NCBI RefSeq assembly: GCF_943181435.1
Contig: NZ_OW969598.1
Location: forward strand, 62,001-126,000
Reading direction: 5' to 3'
From: Neisseria sp. Marseille-Q6792
Lineage (GTDB): Bacteria; Pseudomonadota; Gammaproteobacteria; Burkholderiales; Neisseriaceae
DNA length: 64,000 nucleotides
The position numbers and the translations under genes were made by a program. The notes below the pieces were generated by a model. That model had not been told where the DNA came from, did not search any database, and saw only the letters and a list, made by a program, of their open reading frames with translations. Below, in pieces: positions 9,114 to 18,409 of this stretch (position 1 is the stretch's first letter; each line of letters starts with the position of its first letter).

Positions 9114-9303
9114 GGTGTTTCCTTTTCGTGATGGTATGCCCCGGTTCTGTTTTAGACGGGGCATGAAACGATTGTTTAACGGTTTATCTTAACACGGGTG
9201 CAATGTTTTTTGATAGCGTATTTTTCGGTGGATTTGCTGTTTTTTGCAATGCTTTGCAAGGGGCTTTACATTTCAGTAGGCATCTGTATTCGTTTGGGCC
9301 GAA

Positions 9304-11112
9304 TCAGTCGCAGGATTGTGCTTTCTGGCGTTGCGGCGTGTTGACGAAAATTTTGCAGTCTTTGAGCAAATCGGGCAGCAGCGGTGCCAGTGCGGGGTGT
9401 TGTCGGATTTTGCCAGCGTAAAAGGGCATGAGGTAGGGGTAATAGGACTGCGTTGCCTGCATCCATTGCCGTGCCTCTTCTGTTTTCCCTTGGCGCATGA
9501 GGTAGAGGGCGACCTGGTAGGTATTGGAATAGGGGCGGTAGGTTAGGGCTTTGAGGGTTGCTTTTTCTGCCCAAGGCTGGATGTCGGCATCGGTCGGTGA
9601 GGCGCGTTTGCTGAGACTCAGGTCGGCATAGTAGGACAGCATAGGGCTGCTTTCGGAGATGTGGCGCAGTCCGTCGATTTTCTTTTGGACGGTTTGTGTA
9701 TTGTCGCTCTGGCGTATGGTGCTGAAGCGAACTAGTTGGGTGTATGTCCAGCCTAAGTGCAGAAGCCCTGCAAGTAGGATAAGGGAGGTAGCCTGTATGC
9801 TACGGTTGGCGGCTGCCGTACAGGATATGCCGTCTGAAGTGCCTGGTTCGGAGAGAAAGAGCATCAGGCTGAAGGGAATGAGGAAATATACGTACCATAA
9901 TGGATATTCGAGCATGCTGTGGCACATGCTGACGGTAAGGGTGCAAAGCAGGAAAAGCGAGGCCGGTGTGCCGGGCCGTTTCAGCAGTCCGGCAATACCG
10001 GTCATCAGTGTTACGGCCACTAAAAGTGTACCGCTGATTCCGGTTTCTGCAAGGAGTTGGAGAATGATGTTGTGCGAATGGGTGAATAGGACGTTGAGGA
10101 TATTGTTGCTGAGATTGTGTTGTTCGGCATTGAGCAGGAAGGTTTGTTGCGCAAAACTATTCCAACCGTGTCCGAACAGCGGTGCGGATCGGAATGCTGC
10201 GATGGCTTTGTTCCATTCGATTTGGCGCAACGAGCCGGAAAAACTGCTGTTGCCGACGCGTTCGACGGCGGTTTCGTAGCGGATGTGGGTAAAGGTTTCC
10301 AAGATGGTGTTCATGGAAAATTGGAACAGTGCGGCAAGTGCGGCGGCGGCGGCTATGCTGAGGACAATCCGTCTGGAGGTTTTGCCTGTGCAGAAATACC
10401 AGCAGGGAAGGATGAGGACAATGGCGGCGATATAGCCCAAGATGGTACGGGAGTTGACCAAACCTAAAACGGCGGTAAGCATCAGCAGGCAGATTGCACC
10501 GTAGGGAGCCGGGATTTTTCGTTGGCTGTGGAGATAGGCGGCGGAGAGTATGCCCCACATGAGGTAGTGTCCGAGATGGTTGCGCTGTCCGAGCTGACCG
10601 TTTACGTTTCCGCCACTGTAGGCGATGATGCCTCGGAACAGGGAAATGTCCGACCATCCGACAAACTGCATGATGGCAACGCAGGATTGGAGCAATGCCC
10701 CGATGAACAGCGACCAGGCAAACAGGGTTACGATGCGTTCCTGTCCGAAGCGTGCAGCCAGGCATCTGCACGCCCATGCGCTGATGGCGAGTAGGACGAA
10801 AATCCAGGAAACGATGTCGTTCATGCCGGTGTAGATCAGATTCATCAGCCGTGCCTGAAGCCACCAGAATGCCGCCATGGCAAGCAGGAGAAAGCTGAGG
10901 GGCGGGATTTTTGTGCTAAACAGTTTTTGCCGTGCAGTCAAAAACAGCAGAACGATCAGACCGGCGGCAGAGGCGGCTTCCAGGTAGAAGCCGGATGCCG
11001 GTCCTATCCTGAGTGTGGACAGGAAGGGGGCAATATTGATCCAGAGAAAACAGAGCAATATATAAATTGGCAGTTTGCCGGCTGGATTCGGAGCGGATGC
11101 TTCAACGGACAT
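9304..11112 (-). CDS. pglL: Protein O-oligosaccharyltransferase PglL
   Basis: PglL is the inner-membrane enzyme that moves undecaprenyl-linked glycans en bloc onto periplasmic proteins such as pilin. The 602-residue product has a dozen or so hydrophobic segments in its first 460 residues, then a periplasmic TPR-like tail. The Wzy_C-type region holds GHGWNSF (about 314) and FTHSHN with His347, which corresponds to the catalytic histidine reported as H349 in the 604-residue protein. The ATG overlaps the upstream DUF2069 gene by 11 nt. One uptake sequence lies inside the gene (about 9828). Confidence 0.95.
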   Translation of the reverse strand: MSVEASAPNPAGKLPIYILLCFLWINIAPFLSTLRIGPASGFYLEAASAAGLIVLLFLTARQKLFSTKIPPLSFLLLAMAAFWWLQARLMNLIYTGMNDIVSWIFVLLAISAWACRCLAARFGQERIVTLFAWSLFIGALLQSCVAIMQFVGWSDISLFRGIIAYSGGNVNGQLGQRNHLGHYLMWGILSAAYLHSQRKIPAPYGAICLLMLTAVLGLVNSRTILGYIAAIVLILPCWYFCTGKTSRRIVLSIAAAAALAALFQFSMNTILETFTHIRYETAVERVGNSSFSGSLRQIEWNKAIAAFRSAPLFGHGWNSFAQQTFLLNAEQHNLSNNILNVLFTHSHNIILQLLAETGISGTLLVAVTLMTGIAGLLKRPGTPASLFLLCTLTVSMCHSMLEYPLWYVYFLIPFSLMLFLSEPGTSDGISCTAAANRSIQATSLILLAGLLHLGWTYTQLVRFSTIRQSDNTQTVQKKIDGLRHISESSPMLSYYADLSLSKRASPTDADIQPWAEKATLKALTYRPYSNTYQVALYLMRQGKTEEARQWMQATQSYYPYLMPFYAGKIRQHPALAPLLPDLLKDCKIFVNTPQRQKAQSCD

Positions 11113-11455
11113 GGTTAGTTTTTTTGTGTTGTTTGACGAATGACAGGCAGGCTGTGAAGAAGCTGATACTTAATGCTGTAGCCAGTGCGGCACAAATTTT
11201 TTCTGCGGGATAGGCGTTGAACAGGCGCATGACGGCTTCGGCAAAATAAATCAGAATCAACATGGAGCTATATTGGTAGGTGTAGATTTTTTTCTTCAGG
11301 ATGCCTGAAAGCGGCAGGCAGAGGGGCAGGGTTTTTAACGCAAGCCACGAACCGCCCGGGCGTAACGGTGCAATCCATAATTCCCAAGAAAGGGATAGGG
11401 CAATCAGTGCAATCAGGCTGAAGGAGGCAAGGAAGTAAGCGGTTTGTTTGTTCAC
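11102..11455 (-). CDS. DUF2069 family inner-membrane protein
   Basis: A 117-residue, four-helix membrane protein with the DUF2069 core: LKTLPLCLPLSGILK followed by YTYQYSSMLILIYFAEAVMRL. It begins with GTG at 11455, 8 nt after maf, and overlaps pglL by 11 nt, so maf, this gene and pglL form one unit. Function is unknown. Its coupling to pglL may reflect genome compaction more than a shared pathway. Confidence 0.85.
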   Translation of the reverse strand: MNKQTAYFLASFSLIALIALSLSWELWIAPLRPGGSWLALKTLPLCLPLSGILKKKIYTYQYSSMLILIYFAEAVMRLFNAYPAEKICAALATALSISFFTACLSFVKQHKKTNHVR

Positions 11456-11463
11456 GGCGGACT

Positions 11464-12072
11464 TTACGGTTTAAGGGCGGATAAGGGGGAGCGGTATCCC
11501 AAATCCTGCAACATGGAAACGGTTTCATAAACGGGCAGCCCCATAATGCCGCTGAAGCTGCCTTCGATAGATTGGATAAAGATACCGCCTATGCCTTGTA
11601 CGGCGTAGGCACCGGCTTTATCCATCGGTTCGCCGCTTTGTACATAGGCGGAAATTTCTTCCGAACTCAGGGGTTTGAAGGCGACGTGGTTGGTTTGGAG
11701 GCAGTTTTTCGCATTGCCTCGATAGTGGATATGGACGGATGTCAGGACGGTATGCCTGGTGTCCGACAGCAGTTTTAGGAATTTGACTGCTTCGGCTTGG
11801 GAGCGGGGTTTGCCTAATATAATGCCGTCTGAAACAACGCAGGTATCCGCTGTAATCAAGGGAAAGTCAGGCATTGTGTCGTTGGTTTCTAGAAACAGGG
11901 TCAAAGCCGTCTGATTTTTTTCTGCCGCCATTCTTTGAACGTAACAGGCAGGTGTTTCATCGGCTTTAACGGCTTCATCGATATCGGCAGGCAGTTTGAT
12001 GACATGGTAGCCCAACTGTGTCAGGATCTGCATCCTGCGCGGGCTGTTCGAACCTAAGTAAAGGGTGTTCAA
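11464..12072 (-). CDS. maf: Maf-like nucleotide pyrophosphatase
   Basis: Maf/YhdE-family house-cleaning pyrophosphatases hydrolyse non-canonical or methylated nucleoside triphosphates such as dTTP/UTP analogues. The 202-residue product shows the family start LGSNSPRRMQILTQLGY, an EKNQTAL segment, ITADTCVV with the catalytic aspartate, and YAVQGIGGIFI. The start codon is TTG at 12072, preceded by AAGGAA. It is the first gene of the maf-DUF2069-pglL group. An uptake sequence sits inside the gene at about 11822. Confidence 0.93.
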   Translation of the reverse strand: MNTLYLGSNSPRRMQILTQLGYHVIKLPADIDEAVKADETPACYVQRMAAEKNQTALTLFLETNDTMPDFPLITADTCVVSDGIILGKPRSQAEAVKFLKLLSDTRHTVLTSVHIHYRGNAKNCLQTNHVAFKPLSSEEISAYVQSGEPMDKAGAYAVQGIGGIFIQSIEGSFSGIMGLPVYETVSMLQDLGYRSPLSALKP

Positions 12073-12122
12073 AGGGGTTCCTTAATCTGCGGCGAAGGGC
12101 TTGGGTTTCAGACGGCATAAGG

Positions 12123-12893
12123 TCAGGCTTCTGCCGGAGGCTGTGTGTCGCCATCCTGTTCTGAGCGTGGCGTGAAAAAGCGTCCGAACCAAATACCTGC
12201 TTCGTATAAGAGAATCAGTGGAATGGCAAGTAGGGTTTGTGAGATGACATCGGGCGGTGTGATGACTGCGGCAATGACAAAAGCACCGACAATGACATAG
12301 GGGCGGGCATGTTTGAGCTGTCCGGTTGTTACCACGCCGATTTTGGTCAGCAGGATAACGACAATGGGGACTTCAAAGGTTGTGCCGAACGCAACGAACA
12401 TGCCTAAGATAAAGGACAGGTATTTGTCGATGTCGGTCGCCATATTGACCCCGACAGGGGTAACACCGGCAAGGAATTTGAAAATGACGGGAAAAACCAG
12501 AAAATAGGCAAACGCCATGCCGATGAAAAACAGGCTGACGCTTGAGAGGACAAGCGGGGTAATCAGGCGTTTTTCGTTTTGATAGAGTGCGGGGGCGACA
12601 AATGCCCAGATTTGGTAGAGCGTATGCGGCAGCGAAATTAAAAATGCCGCCATCAGGGTAACTTTGACCGGCACGAAAAATGGTGCGATGACGTCGGTGG
12701 CAATCATGCTGGTGTCTTTTGGCAGGTTTGCCATCAGCGGGTCGGCGATAAAAGTATAGAGTTGTTGGGCAAACGGCATTAGGCCGAAAAAACAGACTAA
12801 GATGCCCACAACCGTCCACATCAGGCGGCGGCGCAGCTCGATGAGGTGCTCGACAAGCGGTTGGACGGGTTGTTCGTTTTGTGTTTCGGACAC
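12123..12893 (-). CDS. tatC: Sec-independent translocase TatC
   Basis: TatC is the twin-arginine signal receptor in the inner membrane. The 256-residue product has six membrane helices and the N-terminal motif LVEHLIELRRRLMW. The FGTTFEVPIVVILL segment includes the conserved glutamate of the family. The start is GTG at 12893, 13 nt after tatB. It is last in hit-tatA-tatB-tatC; a single uptake sequence (about 12110) follows. Confidence 0.97.
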   Translation of the reverse strand: MSETQNEQPVQPLVEHLIELRRRLMWTVVGILVCFFGLMPFAQQLYTFIADPLMANLPKDTSMIATDVIAPFFVPVKVTLMAAFLISLPHTLYQIWAFVAPALYQNEKRLITPLVLSSVSLFFIGMAFAYFLVFPVIFKFLAGVTPVGVNMATDIDKYLSFILGMFVAFGTTFEVPIVVILLTKIGVVTTGQLKHARPYVIVGAFVIAAVITPPDVISQTLLAIPLILLYEAGIWFGRFFTPRSEQDGDTQPPAEA

Positions 12894-12906
12894 CGGATTG
12901 CCCTCT

Positions 12907-13593
12907 TTATGATTTACGGACGCGCAATTTAGGTTTGGCGCGGGATTTAGGACGCAAATCGCGTTTGCGGCTTATGGCCTGTTTACGCAGCGAAGTGGTA
13001 TGCGGAACAGGGGTTTCAACAGCAGCGGTATCGATATAGCTGACTTCCACGGTTTGTGCGGCAGGCGAAGAAGGTGCGGTCAGGTATTCGCGCCATGCGC
13101 GGTCTTTATCGGTTTCCGAAGGTTCAGCTGTGCCGCCGGTTTGCCCGTCGTTCCCAAGGGGTTCGGTGGAAGTATCGGAACGTTCAGACGGCATAACGTC
13201 GGAAATGCCGTCTGATACGGTGTTTGCCGTATCGGGAAGGGGGTTGCCGCCTTCATCAACGCCGAAATCGGCAGGTGTCCGCTGTTCGGGTAGTTTGTCC
13301 CATGGTTTTAGCCCGTCGGAAATGTCGTGCAGATTACCCTCCATATCCGTACCAGTTTCTTTGAGGCTGTCTCGAACCTGAGCGGCGGCAGCTTCGAATT
13401 CCTGCTTTGCCTTACGCAGTTCTTCCAGTTCGATTTGAGTGTCAAATTCCTGTTTGACGCTTCCGACAAAGCGTTGCAGCCTGCCGATGAGCCGTCCGGC
13501 AGTGCGGGCGGCTTCGGGCAGGCGTTCTGGACCAAGGACAATCAGGGCGATAACGCCGACCAAAATCAGCTCGCCCAAACCGAAATCAAACAT
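12907..13593 (-). CDS. tatB: Sec-independent translocase TatB
   Basis: TatB helps TatC receive twin-arginine substrates. The 228-residue product has the N-terminal membrane helix (GLGELILVGVIALIVLGPERLPEA, with the Glu/Pro hinge), an amphipathic helix, then a long low-complexity tail ending in a basic stretch (KRDLRPKSRAKPKLRVRKS). Two oppositely oriented uptake-sequence copies (13188-13212, one imperfect) lie within the coding part of the tail, which suggests the tail tolerates insertions. It starts 3 nt after tatA. Confidence 0.95.
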   Translation of the reverse strand: MFDFGLGELILVGVIALIVLGPERLPEAARTAGRLIGRLQRFVGSVKQEFDTQIELEELRKAKQEFEAAAAQVRDSLKETGTDMEGNLHDISDGLKPWDKLPEQRTPADFGVDEGGNPLPDTANTVSDGISDVMPSERSDTSTEPLGNDGQTGGTAEPSETDKDRAWREYLTAPSSPAAQTVEVSYIDTAAVETPVPHTTSLRKQAISRKRDLRPKSRAKPKLRVRKS

Positions 13594-13596
13594 ACG

Positions 13597-13800
13597 TTAT
13601 GCTTTGTCTTCGTCTTTTTTATGTTCGATTACGTCGTCTTTTCCGGCATCTTTGCCATCGGTACCTTCGTTCAGCCCCTGTTTGAAGTCATGAACCGCGC
13701 CGCCGAGGTCTTTGCCGACGTTGCGCAGTTTTTTGGTGCCAAATATCAAAACAACGATGATTAATACGATAATCCAGTGCGTCAGAGAAAAACTGCCCAT
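13597..13800 (-). CDS. tatA: Sec-independent translocase TatA
   Basis: TatA forms the pore component of the Tat pathway. It has 67 residues: one membrane helix ([16 protein letters not shown]), the hinge [17 protein letters not shown] and a short charged tail. Length and motif are standard. It lies 46 nt after hit and 3 nt before tatB, in the order hit-tatA-tatB-tatC. Confidence 0.97.
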   Translation of the reverse strand: MGSFSLTHWIIVLIIVVLIFGTKKLRNVGKDLGGAVHDFKQGLNEGTDGKDAGKDDVIEHKKDEDKA

Positions 13801-13846
13801 GATGTATCCTTAAGTAAGTATTAGGGGTTGATTGTGAAATAACGGT

Positions 13847-14170
13847 TTATACGGGTGTACCCATGATGTGTATATGCAGGTGGAAGACTTCTTGTCCGCC
13901 GCCTTTGCCGGTATTGATTAGGGTTTTAAAGCCGTCGGTCAGTCCCGAAGCTTTAGCAATTTCGGGAACTTTCAACATCATTTTGCCCAATAGCTGCTGA
14001 TGTTCGGGCGCGGCGTGCGCCAGCGAGTCGAAATGGACTTTCGGAATGAGCAGCAGGTGAACCGGCGCGGCGGGACGGATGTCTTTGAAACAAATCATAT
14101 CCCCGTCTTCGTAGACGGTTTGCGCCGGAATGTCTTTGGCGGCAATTTTACAGAAAATACAGTTGTCCAT
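13847..14170 (-). CDS. HIT family (HinT-like) purine nucleoside phosphoramidase
   Basis: A 107-residue histidine-triad protein that hydrolyses adenosine 5'-phosphoramidates. The catalytic motif HLHIHIMG is near the C-terminus and the family start CIFCKIAAKDIPAQTVYED is intact. It is the first gene of the hit-tatABC group. A hairpin made of imperfect uptake sequences lies just upstream (14183-14207). Confidence 0.95.
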   Translation of the reverse strand: MDNCIFCKIAAKDIPAQTVYEDGDMICFKDIRPAAPVHLLLIPKVHFDSLAHAAPEHQQLLGKMMLKVPEIAKASGLTDGFKTLINTGKGGGQEVFHLHIHIMGTPV

Positions 14171-14182
14171 AACGGCTCCGTT

Positions 14183-14207
14183 GCCGTCTGAAGAAGCAGT
14201 CAGACGG
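14183..14207. terminator. Imperfect uptake-sequence hairpin between the OYE gene and hit
   Basis: CCGTCTG and CAGACGG face each other with an 11-nt loop (one uptake sequence lacks its terminal AA). It lies after the leftward Old Yellow Enzyme gene and before hit, so it probably terminates the former. Confidence 0.5.
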
Positions 14208-14301
14208 ATTAAACGTGGAAGAGATGGGATTGTAATATAAATTTAAGATTCTGTGCGAACGGCTTTCTTGCCAGACAGGAAAGGATTTGTCCGCTGCCGT
14301 A

Positions 14302-15444
14302 TCAAATATCGATCGGGCTCCATTCTTTATCTTTTACCGGCGGCAGCCATGCTTGCGTACCGCTGGAGGCAAATTCCCATAAGGTGTCAGGGAAGCCGTA
14401 ACGGTCGGCGCGTGTCGGGTCGAGTTGCGTTTCGATTTCATCCTCGCGGCCTTCACGGATTTGTGTGGCGATGTGCGGATTAATCATCACGGTTTTGCCC
14501 AATGCGATAAATTCTGCCCAGCCGGTTTCATAGGCGGCCAAAATTTGATCGGCGGTAAACAGGTTGCCCACGCCGATAAGCGGCAGTTTGCCGTTGATGC
14601 GTTTGTGGATAAACTGCATACGGGTTTGCGCGGTATCGCCGCCGCGACGGATTTTTTTATCAAATTCCCACAGGGAAACGTGCAGATATTGCAGCGGTTT
14701 TTGTACCAATGCGTCAATCAGTGCGCCGGTTTCAGTCATGGTTAAGCCGTCATCACCCGGCTCTTCGGGGGAGAAGCGGTAGCCGATAATGAAGTCGTTG
14801 CGCCGGTGTTTTTTACGGACAGCAACCACGGCATCGATAACGGCCAGAGGGAAGCGCATTCTGTTTTCCAAGCTGCCGCCCCATTGGTCGTTGCGGCGGT
14901 TGCTTTGGGCGGAGTAAAACTGTTGGATTAAATAGCCGTTTGCGCCGTGGATTTCCACGCCGTCAAAACCGGCACGAAGTGCCAAATCGGCGGCTTGCGC
15001 ATAAGAGGCGATGAGTGCTTCGACTTCTTCTGCGGTCGCTTCGCGTGCGTGTTCGGCTTCGCTGGCGGAAGCACTGATTTTGTCGAGACCGTCCAAAAGG
15101 TCATCCATGGCTTTGGCACCGCCGTGATGGATTTGCAAAATCGCTTTTGCGCCTTGCTGTTGCAGGATTTGTGCGGTTTCTTTCAGGCTGTCGAGGCAGT
15201 GTTCGCCTGTAGCTTCAGGTTGCCCGTGAAAGGCTTTGCCGTCTTTTTGAACCAAAGTGGCGGCAGTGATAAACATGCCCATATCGACTGCACGGTTGTT
15301 GAGGAAGGTACGCTCTTGGTCGCTGATTAAACCGTCGGCTTGTGAGCCGAAATGGGTCATAGGGGCGACGACAAGGCGGTTTTTGATGGTTACGCCGTTA
15401 TTAAGGGTGTATGTTTGGAAGAGTGGGGCGTATTTTGGATTCAT
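14302..15444 (-). CDS. Old Yellow Enzyme family NADH:flavin oxidoreductase
   Basis: A 380-residue FMN-dependent ene-reductase-like protein with a TIM-barrel fold. Family features are VVAPMTHFGSQADGL near the N-terminus, the substrate histidine region ILQIHHGGAKA, FDGVEIHGANGYLIQQF and SNRRNDQWGGSLENR, and a C-terminal FMN phosphate segment (GVGNLF, ALGKT). It is closest to the YqiG-like/LLM subgroup. The physiological substrate cannot be read from sequence. It lies between adh-type and hit genes, with terminators on both sides, so it is probably monocistronic. Confidence 0.88.
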   Translation of the reverse strand: MNPKYAPLFQTYTLNNGVTIKNRLVVAPMTHFGSQADGLISDQERTFLNNRAVDMGMFITAATLVQKDGKAFHGQPEATGEHCLDSLKETAQILQQQGAKAILQIHHGGAKAMDDLLDGLDKISASASEAEHAREATAEEVEALIASYAQAADLALRAGFDGVEIHGANGYLIQQFYSAQSNRRNDQWGGSLENRMRFPLAVIDAVVAVRKKHRRNDFIIGYRFSPEEPGDDGLTMTETGALIDALVQKPLQYLHVSLWEFDKKIRRGGDTAQTRMQFIHKRINGKLPLIGVGNLFTADQILAAYETGWAEFIALGKTVMINPHIATQIREGREDEIETQLDPTRADRYGFPDTLWEFASSGTQAWLPPVKDKEWSPIDI

Positions 15445-15512
15445 GGAGTTTTACTCTTGATAAGTGAATGGTTGGCAGAGAATTGGGCCATTCGGGAATT
15501 TATCAAGTAAAT

Positions 15513-15540
15513 AGGCCGTCTGAAAAGTTTCAGACGGCCT
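15513..15540 (-). terminator. Inverted pair of AG-type uptake sequences after the alcohol dehydrogenase
   Basis: AGGCCGTCTGAA (15513-15524) and TTCAGACGGCCT (15529-15540) form a 12-bp stem with a 4-nt loop followed by GTTTATTCTTT on the plus side. It is the only AG-dialect pair in the core-genome part of the window; the other pairs are AT-type. Confidence 0.75.
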
Positions 15541-15562
15541 GTTTATTCTTTAAGCCTTAGGA

Positions 15563-16627
15563 TTAAAGATTAGGATTGACAACGATTTTTACTGCGGATT
15601 CGTTGTTGTGGATCAAGCGCTCGAAGCCTTCGGAAATCAATTCGTCCAGTTTGATGCGTTGGGTGATGAAAGGTTCAAGGTTGATTTTGCCTTCTTCCAC
15701 CAGTTTGATGGTTTCGGCGTGGTCGTTGCAGTAGGCAATGGTGCCGCGCACGTCCAACTCTTTCATCACAACGCTGTGGACGTTGATGGTAGCAGGGTGG
15801 CTCCAAATGGATACGATGACCAAATTGGCGGCAGGTTTACATGCTTCTACCAAGGTATCCATTACTTTGTTGACGCTGGTGCATTCGAATGCAACGTCTA
15901 CGCCTTCGCCGTTGGTCAGTTTTTTCACTTCTTCGACGACATCGACTTCGGACGGGTCGAGGATGTAGTCGGCAACACCGGATTCGCGGGCTTTGTCTTT
16001 GCGTGCTTTGCTCAATTCGGTGATGATAACTTTGATGCCTTTGGCTTTCAGTACGGCAGCCAACAGCAAACCGATTGGACCTGCGCCGCCGACCAATGCG
16101 ACATCGCCTTCTTTCGCGCCACTGCGTACATAAGCATGGTGGCCGACAGACAGAGGTTCAATCAAAGCAGCTTGATCCAATGGGATTTTGTCGGAAATCG
16201 GATGCACCCAACGGCGTTTGACGGCGATTTTTTCAGACAAGCCGCCTCCGCAGCCGCCCAAGCCGATGAAATTCATGTCTTTAGAGAGATGGTAGTTGCT
16301 GCCTGGGCCGGTCGGTACGTCATCGTGTACGATGTAAGGTTCGACCACAACGTGTTGGCCGACTTTGATGTCGTCCACGCCTTCGCCTACAGCATAAACC
16401 ACGCCGGAGAACTCGTGTCCCATCGTTACAGGTGCGGACTCTCCGGAGATTGGATGCGGATGACCGCAAGGCGGAATGAAAATCGGGCCTTCCATGAATT
16501 CGTGCAGGTCGGTACCGCAGATACCGCACCAGGCGACGTTGATGCCGACGGTGCCGGGGGCGACGGTTGGTTCGGGAATGTCTTCGATGCGGATGTCGCC
16601 TTTGTTGTAAAAACGTGCTGCTTTCAT
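15563..16627 (-). CDS. Zinc-dependent alcohol/butanediol dehydrogenase
   Basis: A 354-residue medium-chain dehydrogenase, most like (R,R)-2,3-butanediol dehydrogenases. The catalytic zinc ligands appear as WCGICGTDLHEF and GHEFSGVV. The usual four-cysteine structural-zinc lobe is not seen. The NAD-binding turn is VGGAGPIGLLLAAVLK. ATG 16627 (MKAARFYNKGD) follows AAGGAGCG; an in-frame extension to 16699 runs over an uptake sequence and is unlikely. A long open frame on the opposite strand is a shadow. The substrate is inferred from family resemblance only. Confidence 0.88.
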   Translation of the reverse strand: MKAARFYNKGDIRIEDIPEPTVAPGTVGINVAWCGICGTDLHEFMEGPIFIPPCGHPHPISGESAPVTMGHEFSGVVYAVGEGVDDIKVGQHVVVEPYIVHDDVPTGPGSNYHLSKDMNFIGLGGCGGGLSEKIAVKRRWVHPISDKIPLDQAALIEPLSVGHHAYVRSGAKEGDVALVGGAGPIGLLLAAVLKAKGIKVIITELSKARKDKARESGVADYILDPSEVDVVEEVKKLTNGEGVDVAFECTSVNKVMDTLVEACKPAANLVIVSIWSHPATINVHSVVMKELDVRGTIAYCNDHAETIKLVEEGKINLEPFITQRIKLDELISEGFERLIHNNESAVKIVVNPNL

Positions 16628-16866
16628 TGTAACGCTCCTTGTTTTAAGAGGTATGCCGTCTGAATCTGGCAGGCGGCGGTTGAAAGGGGAATATCGCAAC
16701 CGTTTTGGGTTAAACTTATTTGGATGTTATTTTACTGCAAGAAATCTTTTTAAGTACGAGAATGGCTTTCTTTTTGAGTGAGGTCAAGCAATGCTGCCGT
16801 CCGAAAACTGAATGATTTAAGTTATATCATAACGGTTATCGCGGACAGATGGTCGAGTTGGTATGC

Positions 16867-17940
16867 TTATAGTGATTTGGGTTTGGTAAACCGTTTGTTT
16901 CTGTTGCAGTACAAGTTTTTCTGATAGGCGGTTACGGTATCGGATTTTCCCAATCCTGCCAGTACGCGTATATGTTCGACAGCAGATTTTGATAGGGATT
17001 CAAGGGTATAACCACCTTCCAATACGGATACGATTTTACCCGGACAGCTCGATGCCGTCTGAATGATTTTGTATGTCAGCCAGGCAAAATCCGCCTCGTG
17101 CAGGTTGAGCCTGCCGGATTCGTCTGAACGATGCGCATCGAATCCTGCCGATAACAGTACCAGTTCGGGTTTGAATGCGGCAAGTCGCGGTAACCACTGT
17201 CTGCGGACTGCTTTGCGGAATGTCCGGCTGCCCGTCCCCGGTGGGAAGGGCAGGTGCACCATGTTGTCTCCGTCGGGCATATTGTTGTTTTCGGGGAAGG
17301 GGAAAAGGTCGGTTTCGAACAGGTTGAAAAACAGGATGCGCGAATCGTTTTTGAGTATTTCTGCCGTGCCGTCGCCATAATGGACATCAAAATCGATGAC
17401 CGCAATGCGGTTCAGCCGGTATTCGGCAAGGGCGTACATTGTGCCGACGGCAGCGTTGTTTAACAGGCAGAATCCTCCTGCGTTGCCGCTTCCTGCATGA
17501 TGTCCGGGTGGGCGGGCTGCGCAGAAGGCATGCCATGCTTGGCGGTTCATGACCATATCGATTGCCTGAACGACCGAACCTACGGAAAAACGGGCGGCAG
17601 ACAGGGAGTTTTTACTGATAACGGTGTCGTCGTCCAGACGGAAAATCTTGTCATTTTCGGGCCGGCAGGATTCCAATCGGTTCAGGTATTTGCTCGTATG
17701 GGCAAGTGCGAGGCGCATATCGCTGATTTCTTCCGCCTCTACGGTTTGGAGGTGTTGCCAAACGCCGGAACAGCGTAAGGCTTGTTCGATGCTGCTGATC
17801 CGTTCGGGGGAGTCGGGATGGTTTGCGCCGGGTTCGTGCCCGGCACAGGCGGGATGCGAAATCCATGCGGTGCGGGCGTTTTTGCCCAAAAAAAAGCGCA
17901 ATAGTGCATAGAATTTCAAGATTAGGCGGGTCAAGAACAT
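16867..17940 (-). CDS. Histone deacetylase / AcuC-like amidohydrolase
   Basis: A zinc-dependent class II HDAC-like hydrolase, probably acting on acetylated proteins or acetylpolyamines. The 357-residue product has HPDSPERISSI, CAARPPGHHAG with the catalytic HH pair, IDFDVHYGDGTAEI with the metal aspartate/histidine, SAGFDAHRSDESG and EGGYTLESL. ATG 17940 is used; an in-frame TTG at 17988 is possible. The window also holds a Pat-like acetyltransferase, but they are 10 kb apart and a link is only a thought. Confidence 0.9.
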   Translation of the reverse strand: MFLTRLILKFYALLRFFLGKNARTAWISHPACAGHEPGANHPDSPERISSIEQALRCSGVWQHLQTVEAEEISDMRLALAHTSKYLNRLESCRPENDKIFRLDDDTVISKNSLSAARFSVGSVVQAIDMVMNRQAWHAFCAARPPGHHAGSGNAGGFCLLNNAAVGTMYALAEYRLNRIAVIDFDVHYGDGTAEILKNDSRILFFNLFETDLFPFPENNNMPDGDNMVHLPFPPGTGSRTFRKAVRRQWLPRLAAFKPELVLLSAGFDAHRSDESGRLNLHEADFAWLTYKIIQTASSCPGKIVSVLEGGYTLESLSKSAVEHIRVLAGLGKSDTVTAYQKNLYCNRNKRFTKPKSL

Positions 17941-18067
17941 GGGTTTGTGGGCGGGCAGGCTGCGGCATACGGTCGGTACGGACGGCAAACCCGATATATT
18001 GTTTACGGTCTTATGTTATTATATACCCCTCTCGATTTTCAACCATATTAGAAAGAACGGATAAATT

Positions 18068-18334
18068 ATGAATCAAGCTGTTGCACAATTTGCTCCTTTA
18101 GTGTTGATTATGGTGGTGTTCTACTTCTTGATTATGCGTCCGCAGCAAAAGAAATTCAAAGCACACCAAGCGATGCTGGCTGCTTTGAAGGTCGGCGACA
18201 AAGTTGTTTTGGCTGCCGGTTTTAAAGGACGCGTAACTAAAGTAGGCGAGCAATTCTATACTGTCGATATCGGCCAAGGTGCGAAAATTGAAGTGGAAGT
18301 TGAGCGCAACGCGATTACCGCAAAAGCCGAATAA
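18068..18334 (+). CDS. yajC: Preprotein translocase subunit YajC
   Basis: YajC is an 88-residue inner-membrane accessory of SecDF-YidC. It has one membrane helix (PLVLIMVVFYFLIMRPQQKK) and a soluble domain (GDKVVLAAGFKGRVTKV). It is first in yajC-secD-secF, 75 nt before secD. An AT-rich promoter-like stretch (TTGTTT at 17999 and TATATA at about 18020) precedes it, with short spacing, so I do not list it separately. Confidence 0.96.
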   Translation: MNQAVAQFAPLVLIMVVFYFLIMRPQQKKFKAHQAMLAALKVGDKVVLAAGFKGRVTKVGEQFYTVDIGQGAKIEVEVERNAITAKAE

Positions 18335-18409
18335 TCCCGTTTTTTTAGGAAAGCCGCCTCATTTTCCGAGTGCGGCTGTTTGCCTTTATAAATAAAGCAA
18401 AGGTTTATC

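Noticed and set aside
15608..16663. 351-residue plus-strand open frame
   Set aside because: Antisense of the well-supported zinc alcohol dehydrogenase; no recognisable domain.
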